NCBI RefSeq assembly: GCF_029945805.1
Contig: NZ_JAQSDH010000048.1
Location: 52,833-116,832, forward strand
DNA from: Flavobacterium sp.
GTDB taxonomy: Bacteria; Bacteroidota; Bacteroidia; Flavobacteriales; Flavobacteriaceae
Reading direction: 5' to 3'
Length of the DNA: 64,000 nt
Part shown: positions 1 through 8,451 of the stretch, in pieces
Numbering within the stretch: the first letter of the stretch is position 1
How the letters are laid out: each line of letters opens with the position of its first letter
Notes under the pieces: model-generated
What the model was told of the DNA's origin: nothing
The model's input: the letters and a program-made list of their open reading frames with translations, nothing else
The model's database searches: none
Program-made: the position numbers and the translations under genes

Positions 1-1
1 G

Positions 2-106
2 GTAGAACTATTTCATACTGACATTTTAGTATATATATTAGTTCCTATCCCACTTCTACTTGCGCTTTTTCTTTCAATCGTAATTTATAAAAAAGCAAGC
101 TTATGA
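2..106 (+). CDS. C-terminal end of a membrane protein (cut by window edge)
   Basis: A reading frame is open from base 2 to a TGA at 104-106 and gives the last 34 residues of a protein. These residues are one strongly hydrophobic segment (VPIPLLLALFLSIVIY) followed by a short basic tail (KKASL), as at the cytoplasmic end of a transmembrane protein. The stop overlaps the start of the next gene as ATGA, so the two are probably translationally coupled and in one operon. The start and family lie outside the window, so no function can be given. Confidence 0.6.
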   Translation, partial: VELFHTDILVYILVPIPLLLALFLSIVIYKKASL

Positions 107-447
107 ACCTCAACATCATTGGATATCTAATTTATCTGACAATTACCTCGATAATAATTGTTGGGGTTGGTAAAATTTGCTATAAAAACGGTAACATTTT
201 AGTTTCAGCTTTGATTCCGGATCACGAAGATTTATGCCACAAAGCCAATCAAATCTTACTTGTTGGGTATTATTTACTAAATCTTGGATATTGTGCAATG
301 ACATTAATTTCTTGGGAAAAGATGCTATCGTTCCATCAATTATTAGAAGTTATTGCACTCAAATCGGCAATCATCATTGGCACCATCGCTATAATGCATT
401 ACCTCAATATTTTTATTCTTACTAAATACATTCAAAAATTAATTTAA
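103..447 (+). CDS. small integral membrane protein, unknown function
   Basis: A 114-residue protein with about three hydrophobic segments (near residues 5-25, 50-68 and 85-108) and few charged residues between them. I do not recognise a named family. It shares the stretch YYLLNLGY/FYLLNLGF and the overall layout with the next gene at 459-845, so the two look like paralogues or partner subunits. It overlaps the preceding gene by ATGA and is followed after 11 bases by its paralogue, which suggests a small membrane-protein operon. A channel-like or transporter-accessory role is possible but nothing in the sequence proves it. Confidence 0.7.
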   Translation: MNLNIIGYLIYLTITSIIIVGVGKICYKNGNILVSALIPDHEDLCHKANQILLVGYYLLNLGYCAMTLISWEKMLSFHQLLEVIALKSAIIIGTIAIMHYLNIFILTKYIQKLI

Positions 448-458
448 ATACAATTATT

Positions 459-845
459 ATGGAAACTACAAAAATTTTAATCGGTTATGCTATTTATTTA
501 CCAGTCGCTTTATTTCTTACTTACTATGTTTCTCGAACACTTTTTAAAAACAGCAAAGTATATATGATGGACATTTTTAAAGGTCGCGAAGAAATTGCCG
601 TTGCCACAAATAAACTCTTTGAAACCGGTTTTTATCTGCTCAATTTAGGGTTTGCTTTGATGATTTTAGAAATGAATAATTATGATAACAGCTATCAAAC
701 ACTAACAGAAAATCTTAGTTATAAAATTGGCGGATTTACAATTTATCTTGGATTAATGCTATTCTTGAATCTGTATTTTTTCTTTAGAGGAAAACGCAAA
801 GCGAAAGAAGGGCAACGTGAGCAACAAATTGTTTTTACTGCTTAA
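459..845 (+). CDS. small integral membrane protein, paralogue of its upstream neighbour
   Basis: A 128-residue protein with an N-terminal membrane segment (residues about 6-24), a central segment containing FYLLNLGFALMIL (about 57-69) and a C-terminal segment (about 90-110) followed by a very basic tail (FRGKRKAKEG). The shared central motif and spacing link it to the 114-residue protein just upstream. The basic tail predicts a cytoplasmic C-terminus. It sits 9 bases before an SRPBCC-domain gene and is probably cotranscribed with it. Function unknown. Confidence 0.7.
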   Translation: METTKILIGYAIYLPVALFLTYYVSRTLFKNSKVYMMDIFKGREEIAVATNKLFETGFYLLNLGFALMILEMNNYDNSYQTLTENLSYKIGGFTIYLGLMLFLNLYFFFRGKRKAKEGQREQQIVFTA

Positions 846-854
846 TTACACACC

Positions 855-1310
855 ATGACAACCATTGACCTCATTACCAAAATAAAAGCACCGATACAAA
901 AGGTTTTCGATTTAAACCGAAACATCAACATTCATAAATTGTCCACTTCAAAATCGAATGAAACTGCAATTGATGGCGTAGCATCTGGATTGATTAATCT
1001 GAATGAAACCGTAACGTGGCGCGGCAAACATTTCGGTATTTATCAAACACACAAAAGCAAAATCACTGCAATGGAATTTCCCACTTATTTTGTAGATGAA
1101 ATGATGGAAGGCCGCTTTAAAAAGTTCAAACACGAACATACTTTTGTAGAAAAAAACGGAAAAACGGTAATGATTGATACGATTGAATATCAAACACCAT
1201 TTGGAATTTTCGGAAAGATGTTTGACAAGCTGTTTTTGAAAAATTATTTGACAAATTTTATCAAAGAAAGAAATGAATTCATCAAAAATTTAGCCGAAAA
1301 GAACAACTAA
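855..1310 (+). CDS. SRPBCC-superfamily protein
   Basis: A 151-residue cytoplasmic protein without a signal peptide. The N-terminus MTTIDLITKIKAPIQKVFDL is the typical first strand and helix of the START/Bet v 1-like SRPBCC fold, in which a hydrophobic cavity binds a small lipophilic ligand. The mid-region MEFPTYFVDEMMEGRFKKFKHEHTF and the final long amphipathic helix (NFIKERNEFIKNLAEKNN) also fit. Members of this group are often annotated as ligand-binding or cell-division-inhibitor-like without biochemical support. It closes the rightward membrane-protein operon. Its last 21 bases overlap the 3' end of the convergent UbiA-like gene. Confidence 0.75.
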   Translation: MTTIDLITKIKAPIQKVFDLNRNINIHKLSTSKSNETAIDGVASGLINLNETVTWRGKHFGIYQTHKSKITAMEFPTYFVDEMMEGRFKKFKHEHTFVEKNGKTVMIDTIEYQTPFGIFGKMFDKLFLKNYLTNFIKERNEFIKNLAEKNN

Positions 1311-2105
1311 AATCCACCATAAAATCGGAATACTTTCGGCCCAAAAAGAGCTGTAGTATTTCGATTTTTTTTCGTTCGCAAAAAGTAAAAAAGTTATCGT
1401 AGTTGCTGCAACACCGATTTTCAAAAGCAAGGTTTGAATACTGAAATTAACATCTAAAAATTCCAAAAGAACAAAAAGAAATAAAAAAGCACTTCCAACT
1501 ATTTTGGTCTGATTCACTCCTATTTGTTGCGGAACCGTTTTCAAATGTGGATCGTCGTATCGCAAATCGATGATTTCAAAAATTAGCACTAACACAAAAA
1601 TTAAAATAAAACGTTGCACTCCCACTAAAAGTATCGTACTGTCGAATGCAATTCCAGCATTTAAAATTGGTAAAACTAAAGAAACCCCAACCCAACAAAG
1701 TGCCACAATATAAATCTTTACGCCTGCCCAATTGCGAGCATTTCTTCTATTCGGAAAAAACGGCAACGTATATAAAAGGGTCAAAAACAGAAAGACAACG
1801 GCAATTATTTTTGTAGTTTTATCTAAAGTAAAAAAGAAATAAACCGTAGCCAAAAACGAGAAAAAACTTAAACCAATAATGGCTTTTAATTCGGTTCGCA
1901 TCTGCAATTTTTGAGTTCTTGCCAAAGCATCATATTTGACAAAATTATAGCCGACTATTGTTCCGAAAAAAGCAAAAAAAGCAGGTGCATCACTATTCTG
2001 AATTTCAAACATAAAACAGGTCATTCTCACTAAAGAATAGCAAGACAAAGCCACGTGGATACTACTGCTGATATAAAAATCGATACATTTCTTAAAAATC
2101 GTCAT
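1290..2105 (-). CDS. UbiA-like polytopic membrane protein
   Basis: A 271-residue protein with seven to nine predicted membrane segments. The pattern NFVKYDA near residue 55 and the later acidic loop FEIIDLRYDD near residues 177-186 resemble the two aspartate-rich loops of UbiA prenyltransferases, which bind the prenyl diphosphate through magnesium. The classical NDxxDxxxD motif is not intact, so the catalytic assignment is uncertain. In flavobacteria such proteins are usually lone genes. It is convergent with the SRPBCC gene, overlapping it by 21 bp, and divergent from gcvP. Confidence 0.6.
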   Translation of the reverse strand: MTIFKKCIDFYISSSIHVALSCYSLVRMTCFMFEIQNSDAPAFFAFFGTIVGYNFVKYDALARTQKLQMRTELKAIIGLSFFSFLATVYFFFTLDKTTKIIAVVFLFLTLLYTLPFFPNRRNARNWAGVKIYIVALCWVGVSLVLPILNAGIAFDSTILLVGVQRFILIFVLVLIFEIIDLRYDDPHLKTVPQQIGVNQTKIVGSAFLFLFVLLEFLDVNFSIQTLLLKIGVAATTITFLLFANEKKSKYYSSFWAESIPILWWILVVLFG

Positions 2106-2203
2106 TACACAAAACTAATCAATATGTTAATAAGACCCGTTTTTGGTTGAAAATTTCTCAAAATATTGGGCATTGTTTAGCATAAAATTAGAACATTAAT
2201 AAT

Positions 2204-2211
2204 TACTTTTG
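2204..2211 (+). promoter_or_regulatory. possible -7 element for gcvP
   Basis: TACTTTTG fits the Bacteroidota -7 consensus TAnnTTTG and lies 69 bases before the gcvP ATG. A good TTG at the right distance upstream is not evident, so the call is tentative. I looked for a tandem glycine riboswitch in the 175-base leader and saw none. Confidence 0.35.
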
Positions 2212-2280
2212 TGTGCTTTAATTAACTAACCTGATTTACATCGGAACAAGCACAACTAAACACTTAGAACTTACTATTTA

Positions 2281-5124
2281 ATGAAAACAGATGCATTCGC
2301 AATACGCCACATAGGTCCACGTGAGAGTGACCTTAACCACATGTTCAAAACTATTGGAGTTGACTCTTTCGAACAACTAATTTACGAAACGGTGCCCGAT
2401 AATATCCGTTTGAAAAATGACTTGAATTTGGATGCACCAATGACCGAATATGAATACCTAAACCACATTCAGGAATTAGGTAAAAAGAATAAGGTGTTCA
2501 AATCGTATATCGGTTTGGGATACCACCCAACCATTGTTCCCGCGGTAATTCAGAGAAACATCTTTGAAAATCCAGGTTGGTATACCGCTTACACGCCCTA
2601 TCAAGCTGAGATTGCGCAAGGAAGATTGGAAGCTATTTTGAATTTTCAAACTACGGTGATCGAATTAACTGGAATGGAAATCGCTAATGCTTCTTTACTT
2701 GATGAAAGTACAGCAGCAGCAGAAGCAATGGCCTTATTGTTTGATGTTCGATCGCGTGACCAAAAGAAAAACAATGCTAATAAATTCTTCGTTTCAGAAG
2801 AAGTATTGCCACAAACCCTATCGGTTTTACAAACACGTTCTACGCCAATTGGTGTTGAATTAGTAATTGGAAACCACGAAACTTTTGATTTTTCGGCTGA
2901 ATTTTTTGGAGCAATCCTTCAATATCCTGGAAAATACGGTCAAGTAAATGACTACGCTGGATTTATAGCGAAAGCAAAATCAAACGATATTAAAGTGGCG
3001 GTCGCAGCCGATATTTTATCCTTAGTTAAATTAACTTCTCCGGGAGAAATGGGCGCTGATGTTGTTGTTGGAACTACACAACGTTTCGGAATTCCGATGG
3101 GTTATGGCGGACCACACGCTGCCTTTTTTGCAACCAAAGAAGAATACAAACGTTCGATGCCAGGAAGAATCATCGGGGTAACCATTGACACCAACGGAAA
3201 TCGTGCTTTACGTATGGCTTTGCAAACACGGGAACAACACATCAAACGTGAAAAAGCAACATCAAATATCTGTACGGCACAAGTCTTACTGGCGGTTATG
3301 GCCGGAATGTATGCGGTATATCATGGACCAAAAGGACTAAAATATATTGCTAATAAAGTACATGCCTCGGCGGTAACTGTGGCGGATGCCTTAAATAAAT
3401 TGGGCGTTTACCAAACCAATACTTCTTTTTTCGATACTATTCTTGTAAAGGCTGATGCTCAAAAAGTAAAAGCTATTGCAGAGAAAAATGAAGTGAACTT
3501 CTATTATACGGATGCTAATACAATTTCTATTTCGTTGAACGAAACCACTTCTATTGCGGACATCAATCAAATTATTGCAATTTTCGCCGAAGCTACTGGA
3601 AAAGAAAAATTCACTGTTTCTTCACTAACATCCTCAGATGATTTTTCTGCTGGTTTAGAAAGAAAATCTACATTCTTATTGCACGATGTTTTCAATAACC
3701 ATCATTCTGAATCCCAGTTGATGCGTTACATCAAAAAATTAGAGCGCAAAGATTTATCGCTAAATCACTCGATGATTGCGTTAGGTTCTTGCACTATGAA
3801 ATTAAATGCTGCTGCCGAAATGTTGCCGTTATCAATGGCAAACTGGAACAGCATCCACCCCTTCGCTCCTATCGAACAAGCAGAAGGATACATAACAATG
3901 CTTAAAAAATTAGAGCATCAATTGAACGTTGTTACTGGTTTTGCGGGTACAACATTACAACCCAACTCGGGTGCGCAAGGCGAATATGCCGGCCTAATGA
4001 CCATTCGTGCTTATCATTTATCAAAAGGCGATACCCATAGAAATGTGTGTTTGATTCCATCATCGGCACACGGAACCAATCCAGCGTCAGCTGCAATGGC
4101 AGGAATGACCATTATCGTTACCAAAACTATGGAAAACGGTAATATTGATGTAGAAGATTTAAGAGCAAAAGCTATTGAACACAAAGATAATTTATCCGCT
4201 TTGATGGTTACTTATCCTTCTACTCACGGCGTTTTTGAAAGCGCTATTTGCGAGATTACTCAAATCATTCACGACAATGGCGGTTTGGTTTATATGGATG
4301 GTGCCAATATGAATGCGCAGGTTGGATTGACCAATCCAGCAACGATTGGTGCTGATGTTTGTCACTTAAACTTACACAAAACGTTCGCTATTCCTCACGG
4401 TGGAGGCGGACCAGGTGTTGGACCAATATGTGTAAATGAAAAATTAGTTCCGTTCTTACCCACGAATCCGATAATAACGGTTGGCGGTGACCAAGCAATC
4501 ACTGCGATTTCTGCTGCGCCTTATGGTTCGGCTTTGGTTTGTTTGATTTCTTATGGATACATCACAATGCTGGGTGCTGAAGGGTTGAAAAGCTCTACAC
4601 AATTCGCCATTTTGAACGCCAATTACATGAAAGCAAGATTAGAAGAGCATTATCCAATTTTATATACTGGAGAAATGGGACGCGCGGCTCACGAAATGAT
4701 TATTGATTGTCGTTCGTTCAAACAAAACGGTATTGAGGTGGTTGATATTGCCAAACGCTTGATGGATTACGGTTTCCATGCGCCAACAGTATCTTTTCCT
4801 GTAAACGGAACGATGATGATTGAGCCGACAGAAAGTGAAGATTTAGCCGAATTAGACCGTTTTTGTGATGCGATGATTTCCATCCGAAAAGAGATTACAG
4901 CTGCTAGTGTAGAGGATGCCAACAACGTTTTGAAAAATGCACCGCATACTTTAGCCATGCTAACCTCGGACAATTGGGTTTTTCCATATACTAGAGAAAC
5001 TGCGGCTTTCCCATTAGATTATATTTCAGATAATAAATTTTGGCCAACGGTTCGTCGTACTGATGATGCCTATGGTGATCGTAATTTAATTTGCAGTTGT
5101 GCGCCCATTGAGGCGTATATGTAA
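2281..5124 (+). CDS. gcvP: glycine dehydrogenase (aminomethyl-transferring), P protein
   Basis: A 947-residue, full-length homodimer-type P protein of the glycine cleavage system. It decarboxylates glycine with pyridoxal phosphate and passes the aminomethyl group to lipoyl-GcvH. The N-terminal half begins with FAIRHIGPRESD, typical of GcvP, and includes YTPYQAEIAQGRLEAILNFQ. The C-terminal half carries the cofactor site LNLHKTFAIPHGGGGPG, with the PLP lysine at about K700. Both halves of the fused alpha/beta type are present, so one polypeptide suffices. GcvT and GcvH are not in the window, as is usual in flavobacteria where these genes are scattered. A rho-independent terminator follows. Confidence 0.97.
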   Translation: MKTDAFAIRHIGPRESDLNHMFKTIGVDSFEQLIYETVPDNIRLKNDLNLDAPMTEYEYLNHIQELGKKNKVFKSYIGLGYHPTIVPAVIQRNIFENPGWYTAYTPYQAEIAQGRLEAILNFQTTVIELTGMEIANASLLDESTAAAEAMALLFDVRSRDQKKNNANKFFVSEEVLPQTLSVLQTRSTPIGVELVIGNHETFDFSAEFFGAILQYPGKYGQVNDYAGFIAKAKSNDIKVAVAADILSLVKLTSPGEMGADVVVGTTQRFGIPMGYGGPHAAFFATKEEYKRSMPGRIIGVTIDTNGNRALRMALQTREQHIKREKATSNICTAQVLLAVMAGMYAVYHGPKGLKYIANKVHASAVTVADALNKLGVYQTNTSFFDTILVKADAQKVKAIAEKNEVNFYYTDANTISISLNETTSIADINQIIAIFAEATGKEKFTVSSLTSSDDFSAGLERKSTFLLHDVFNNHHSESQLMRYIKKLERKDLSLNHSMIALGSCTMKLNAAAEMLPLSMANWNSIHPFAPIEQAEGYITMLKKLEHQLNVVTGFAGTTLQPNSGAQGEYAGLMTIRAYHLSKGDTHRNVCLIPSSAHGTNPASAAMAGMTIIVTKTMENGNIDVEDLRAKAIEHKDNLSALMVTYPSTHGVFESAICEITQIIHDNGGLVYMDGANMNAQVGLTNPATIGADVCHLNLHKTFAIPHGGGGPGVGPICVNEKLVPFLPTNPIITVGGDQAITAISAAPYGSALVCLISYGYITMLGAEGLKSSTQFAILNANYMKARLEEHYPILYTGEMGRAAHEMIIDCRSFKQNGIEVVDIAKRLMDYGFHAPTVSFPVNGTMMIEPTESEDLAELDRFCDAMISIRKEITAASVEDANNVLKNAPHTLAMLTSDNWVFPYTRETAAFPLDYISDNKFWPTVRRTDDAYGDRNLICSCAPIEAYM

Positions 5125-5150
5125 AATAGTAATTAGGCATTAGCCAAATG

Positions 5151-5187
5151 ATAAAAGGCTTCAAGTTTTCTTGGAGCCTTTTTTTAA
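5151..5187 (+). terminator. rho-independent terminator after gcvP
   Basis: AAAAGGCT and AGCCTTTT flank an inner CAAG/CTTG stem, and the hairpin ends in a run of seven T. It stands 27 bases after the gcvP stop. Confidence 0.8.
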
Positions 5188-5204
5188 AACATGACAAAGA
5201 TCAA

Positions 5205-5234
5205 TTTTCAACTAAGTCAAAAAGCTTACTTTTG
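5205..5234 (+). promoter_or_regulatory. promoter of the truncated haemoglobin gene
   Basis: TTTT at 5205-5208, an 18-base spacer and TACTTTTG at 5227-5234 match the Bacteroidota promoter pattern. The predicted transcription start is a few bases before the ATG at 5256, giving a very short leader. Confidence 0.55.
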
Positions 5235-5255
5235 CCATAGAAACCAAGAAGCACA

Positions 5256-5633
5256 ATGCACGACATTCAAAATCAAGATGATCTATTTTTACTCGTTGAT
5301 GCATTTTATAAAAAACTGCTTTCAGATGATTCGATTAGTTATATTTTTACCGATGTTGTCAAAATACATTTAGAAGAGCACTTACCAATATTAGTCACAT
5401 TCTGGTCGCAAGCCATTTTAGGAACTGGCGGTTACAGCAAAAATCTAACGCAAATCCATTTAGACATCGATACAAGAGAACATCTTACACCCGAATTATT
5501 CATGATTTGGCTAAGTCATTTTTATGCAAGTGTTGATGAGAACTTTCAAGGAGCTAAATCGGAACAAATAAAAACACAAGCTTTAAGCATTGCGACCGTA
5601 ATGCAAATAAAAATATCTCAAAATAAGCGTTAA
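5256..5633 (+). CDS. group III truncated haemoglobin
   Basis: A 125-residue globin of the short 2-over-2 fold, which binds haem and O2 or NO-related ligands in the cytoplasm. Features typical of group III are present: FYKKLLSDDSISYIF at the start, a central LPILVTFWSQAILGTGGY segment, the proximal-histidine region QIHLDI and HLTPELFMIWLSHFYASVDENFQGAKS. The length is usual for the group. The ATG at 5256 was chosen over a longer alternative frame because the family begins here and the promoter ends just upstream. It is monocistronic. Physiological role in this group is poorly known. Confidence 0.88.
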   Translation: MHDIQNQDDLFLLVDAFYKKLLSDDSISYIFTDVVKIHLEEHLPILVTFWSQAILGTGGYSKNLTQIHLDIDTREHLTPELFMIWLSHFYASVDENFQGAKSEQIKTQALSIATVMQIKISQNKR

Positions 5634-5760
5634 AAAATGAGATATTCACAATATTAATAATCATTACCGATAATATTCATAATTCAGTTCTGTTTGTTTA
5701 TATTTTGATAACTTTAAACGGGTTTTATTTATAATTTCGCAATGAAATAGCATCATACTA

Positions 5761-6819
5761 ATGAATATAAAAATAACGGGTTCTGGAAGCTACATTCCAA
5801 CCGAAATAGTATCCAATAAAGATTTTGCCGATCACGTTTTTCTAAACGATGACGGAAGTCCATTTCCGCATCCGAATGATATCGTTGCCAAGAAGTTTCT
5901 TGAAATTACAGGTATACAAGAACGACGGTATGTTACTGATGATTTAAACACCTCCGACATTGCATTTCTTGCTGCTAAAAAAGCGATTGAAGACGCAAAA
6001 ATTGATCCTGAAACTTTGGATTATATAATTTTGGCTCACAACTTCGGCAATGTTAGGAAAGGAACTATCCAAACCGATTCCGTTCCCAGTTTAGCCGCTA
6101 GAGTTAAATTTGAATTGCGTATCAAAAATCCAAAATGTGTCGCTTATGATATGTTATTTGGCTGTCCTGGCTGGCTAGAAGGCGTAATTCAAGCACAAGC
6201 ATTCATAAAAGCTGGAATGGCTAAAAAATGTTTGGTTATTGGAGCCGAAACTCTGTCACGTGTAGTTGATTTACACGATCGCGATAGCATGATTTATTCT
6301 GATGGTGCCGGTGCTACAATTATAGAAGCTACTGAAGAAGCTGGTGGAATTTTAGCCCATGAATCCGCTACGTTTGCGTACGATGAAGCCTATTATTTAT
6401 TCTTCGGAAACTCCTTTAACAATACCCTCGATCCAGACGTTCGTTATATCAAAATGCACGGTAGAAAGATTTACGAATTTGCTTTAATCCATGTTCCTAA
6501 AGCTATGAAAGAATGCTTGGAGAAAAGCGGCGTTGACATTAAAGACATAAAAAAAATCCTTATTCATCAGGCTAACGAAAAAATGGACGAAGCGATTGTA
6601 CAGCGTTTTTACAAGCTTCACCATCAGACTATGCCCGAGGGAATTATGCCAATGAGCATCCATAAATTAGGCAATTCAAGTGTAGCTACTATCCCGACAT
6701 TATACGATTCAATGGTTAAAGGCGAAATCAAAAACCAAAACCTAAATAAAGGCGACATCATTCTTTTTGCATCCGTTGGTGCGGGAATGAATGTGAATGC
6801 TATGGTTTATAAAATGTAG
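5761..6819 (+). CDS. beta-ketoacyl-ACP synthase III-like (FabH family)
   Basis: A 352-residue thiolase-fold condensing enzyme. The Cys-His-Asn triad of KAS III is visible: C135 in LFGCPGW, H269 in LIHQANEK and N305 in LGNSSVAT, with spacings close to those of E. coli FabH. The family condenses a starter acyl-CoA with malonyl-ACP. The residues before the nucleophile (YDMLFGCPGW instead of the common DIxAACxGF) differ from housekeeping FabH, so the starter substrate may be different. The gene stands alone, with no other fatty-acid genes nearby. It could be an ordinary second fabH or a synthase for a specialised lipid or pigment; the sequence does not decide. Confidence 0.85.
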   Translation: MNIKITGSGSYIPTEIVSNKDFADHVFLNDDGSPFPHPNDIVAKKFLEITGIQERRYVTDDLNTSDIAFLAAKKAIEDAKIDPETLDYIILAHNFGNVRKGTIQTDSVPSLAARVKFELRIKNPKCVAYDMLFGCPGWLEGVIQAQAFIKAGMAKKCLVIGAETLSRVVDLHDRDSMIYSDGAGATIIEATEEAGGILAHESATFAYDEAYYLFFGNSFNNTLDPDVRYIKMHGRKIYEFALIHVPKAMKECLEKSGVDIKDIKKILIHQANEKMDEAIVQRFYKLHHQTMPEGIMPMSIHKLGNSSVATIPTLYDSMVKGEIKNQNLNKGDIILFASVGAGMNVNAMVYKM

Positions 6820-6886
6820 AAAAGTTGGAAGTTCGAAGTTGGAAGTTCGAAGAAAAAAGTAAATTTGTACCTTAATTTACATTTTC

Positions 6887-7417
6887 ATGTACGAGAAGAC
6901 CTATCCGAGCAAACGTTTCAATCTGACTTTAGCTTTTTTAAAAAAACACATCACTACCAGTGAAACTATTTTCGACCTTGGTGTTACCAATCCGTTTTCT
7001 AAAATCATGGAAGACAATGGCTATACCGTTAAAAATACTACCGGCGAAGATTTAGATAACAATCAAACCGCATTGCAAAATCAAACATACGATGTCTTTA
7101 CTGGTTTTGAAATTTTCGAACATTTATTAAATCCGTATACCATTTTAGAAAACGTAAAATGCGACAAATTGTTGATTTCAATTCCACTACGTTTATGGTT
7201 TTCTCCAGCATATCAGAGCAAAACCGATACATGGGATCGTCACTACCACGAATTTGAAGATTGGCAATTGGACTGGCTTTTAGAAAAAACCGGGTGGAAA
7301 ATTGTGGATCGCGTTAAATTTACGCATCCCGTTAAAAAATTGGGGTTCCGCCCTTTACTTAGATATTTCACTCCACGATATTATATGGTGTATGCAGTGA
7401 AAGAAAATAGAGAATAG
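6887..7417 (+). CDS. class I SAM-dependent methyltransferase
   Basis: A 176-residue protein with a degenerate Rossmann methyltransferase fold. TIFDLGVTNPFSKIME (about residues 27-42) is motif I and YDVFTGFEIFEHLLNP (about 67-82) is the acidic strand region, including the FEHL typical of this group. The glycine-rich loop of motif I is reduced to a single G, so cofactor binding cannot be taken for granted. It lies 25 bases before a family 2 glycosyltransferase and is probably cotranscribed, which suggests a role in glycolipid or polysaccharide modification. The substrate is unknown. Confidence 0.75.
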   Translation: MYEKTYPSKRFNLTLAFLKKHITTSETIFDLGVTNPFSKIMEDNGYTVKNTTGEDLDNNQTALQNQTYDVFTGFEIFEHLLNPYTILENVKCDKLLISIPLRLWFSPAYQSKTDTWDRHYHEFEDWQLDWLLEKTGWKIVDRVKFTHPVKKLGFRPLLRYFTPRYYMVYAVKENRE

Positions 7418-7442
7418 ATAAAAGACAAAAGACTACTTCTTT

Positions 7443-8291
7443 ATGAACTACTATATTGTCATTCCGGCACATAATGAGGAAGCATTCATTGCTTTGACAC
7501 TTCAGTCATTGGTTGAACAAGCTGTTTTACCTACAAAAGTCGTTGTTGTAAATGACAATTCTACTGATAAAACTTCTGAAATTATTCTGGCTTTCGCCGA
7601 AAAACATACATGGATTTCACTAGTAAATAGTATTTCAGAAGCAATTCATCTTCCGGGAAGCAAAGTGATTCAGGCTTTTCAAAAAGGTTTAGAAACTTTA
7701 GATGAAAATTACGATTTTATTGTAAAGGCTGATGCCGATTTAATTTTTCCGACCAATTATTTCGAAACCATAATCACTCATTTTAAATCGGATGACAAAA
7801 TTGGAATGGTCGGTGGATTCGCCTATATCGAAAAAAATGGTGATTGGATTCTCGAAAACCTCACCGATAAAGACCATATTCGCGGCGCATTCAAAGCCTA
7901 CCGAAAAGAATGTTTTAAACAAATTGGCGGCTTAAAACCGGCTATGGGTTGGGACACAGTTGACGAATTATTGTGCAAATTTTACCATTGGAAGGTTGTT
8001 ACCGATAAATCCTTGAAAGTAAAACACTTGAAACCAACGGGAGCTAATTACAACAAAACCGCACGTTACAAACAAGGCGAAGCTTTTTACAGTTTGGGCT
8101 ACGGATTTACAATCACTTCTATTGCATCTTTAAAACTAGCACTGCGAAAGGGAAAACCTTTATTGTTTATGGATTACCTCAGTGGATTCTGGAAAGCAAA
8201 ATCGGCTAAAAAATCACTTTTGGTTACACAAGAGCAAGCAAAATTCATTCGGAATTACCGTTGGAAAAAGATAAAAGAGAAGCTTTTCTAA
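7443..8291 (+). CDS. family 2 glycosyltransferase
   Basis: A 282-residue GT-A fold enzyme. The opening YYIVIPAHNEEAFIALTLQS and VVVNDNSTDKT form the nucleotide-sugar binding site, and the metal-binding DAD motif is at residues 97-99 (VKADADLIF). The conserved acceptor region follows as GAFKAYRKECFKQIGG and GWDTVDELL. There are no membrane segments, so it acts at the cytoplasmic face. It transfers a sugar from a nucleotide donor, but donor and acceptor cannot be read from the sequence. It follows the methyltransferase gene closely, consistent with one surface-glycan or glycolipid step. Confidence 0.88.
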   Translation: MNYYIVIPAHNEEAFIALTLQSLVEQAVLPTKVVVVNDNSTDKTSEIILAFAEKHTWISLVNSISEAIHLPGSKVIQAFQKGLETLDENYDFIVKADADLIFPTNYFETIITHFKSDDKIGMVGGFAYIEKNGDWILENLTDKDHIRGAFKAYRKECFKQIGGLKPAMGWDTVDELLCKFYHWKVVTDKSLKVKHLKPTGANYNKTARYKQGEAFYSLGYGFTITSIASLKLALRKGKPLLFMDYLSGFWKAKSAKKSLLVTQEQAKFIRNYRWKKIKEKLF

Positions 8292-8295
8292 AATT

Positions 8296-8384
8296 TGCGT
8301 TAGGGATTGGAGCGGTATCCTTTTTAGGGATTGATAAATCCCTAAAAAGATAAAGCGGAAAGCCCGACCTGAAAGGAAACGCCC
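8296..8384. repeat. structured intergenic repeat, copy 1
   Basis: An 89-base element beginning TGCGTTAGGGATTGGAGCGG and ending in AGCCCGACC followed by ACGCCC. The centre is a perfect 13-bp palindrome (CTTTTTAGGGATT / AATCCCTAAAAAG) with a GATA loop. The outer ends match, in reverse complement, the elements at 60252-60391 and 63524-63640, while the central hairpin differs. It lies between the glycosyltransferase and mlaE-like genes. It belongs to the REP-like class of dispersed repeats; function unknown. Confidence 0.7.
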
Positions 8385-8451
8385 AAAAAACTCACAACTT
8401 AATAACCCATAACTCATAACTTATAGTTATTTTTGACATTATTTTAAAATT

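Noticed and set aside
2212..2280. Glycine riboswitch before gcvP
   Set aside because: The leader of about 70 bases is too short for the tandem aptamer, and no conserved core was seen.
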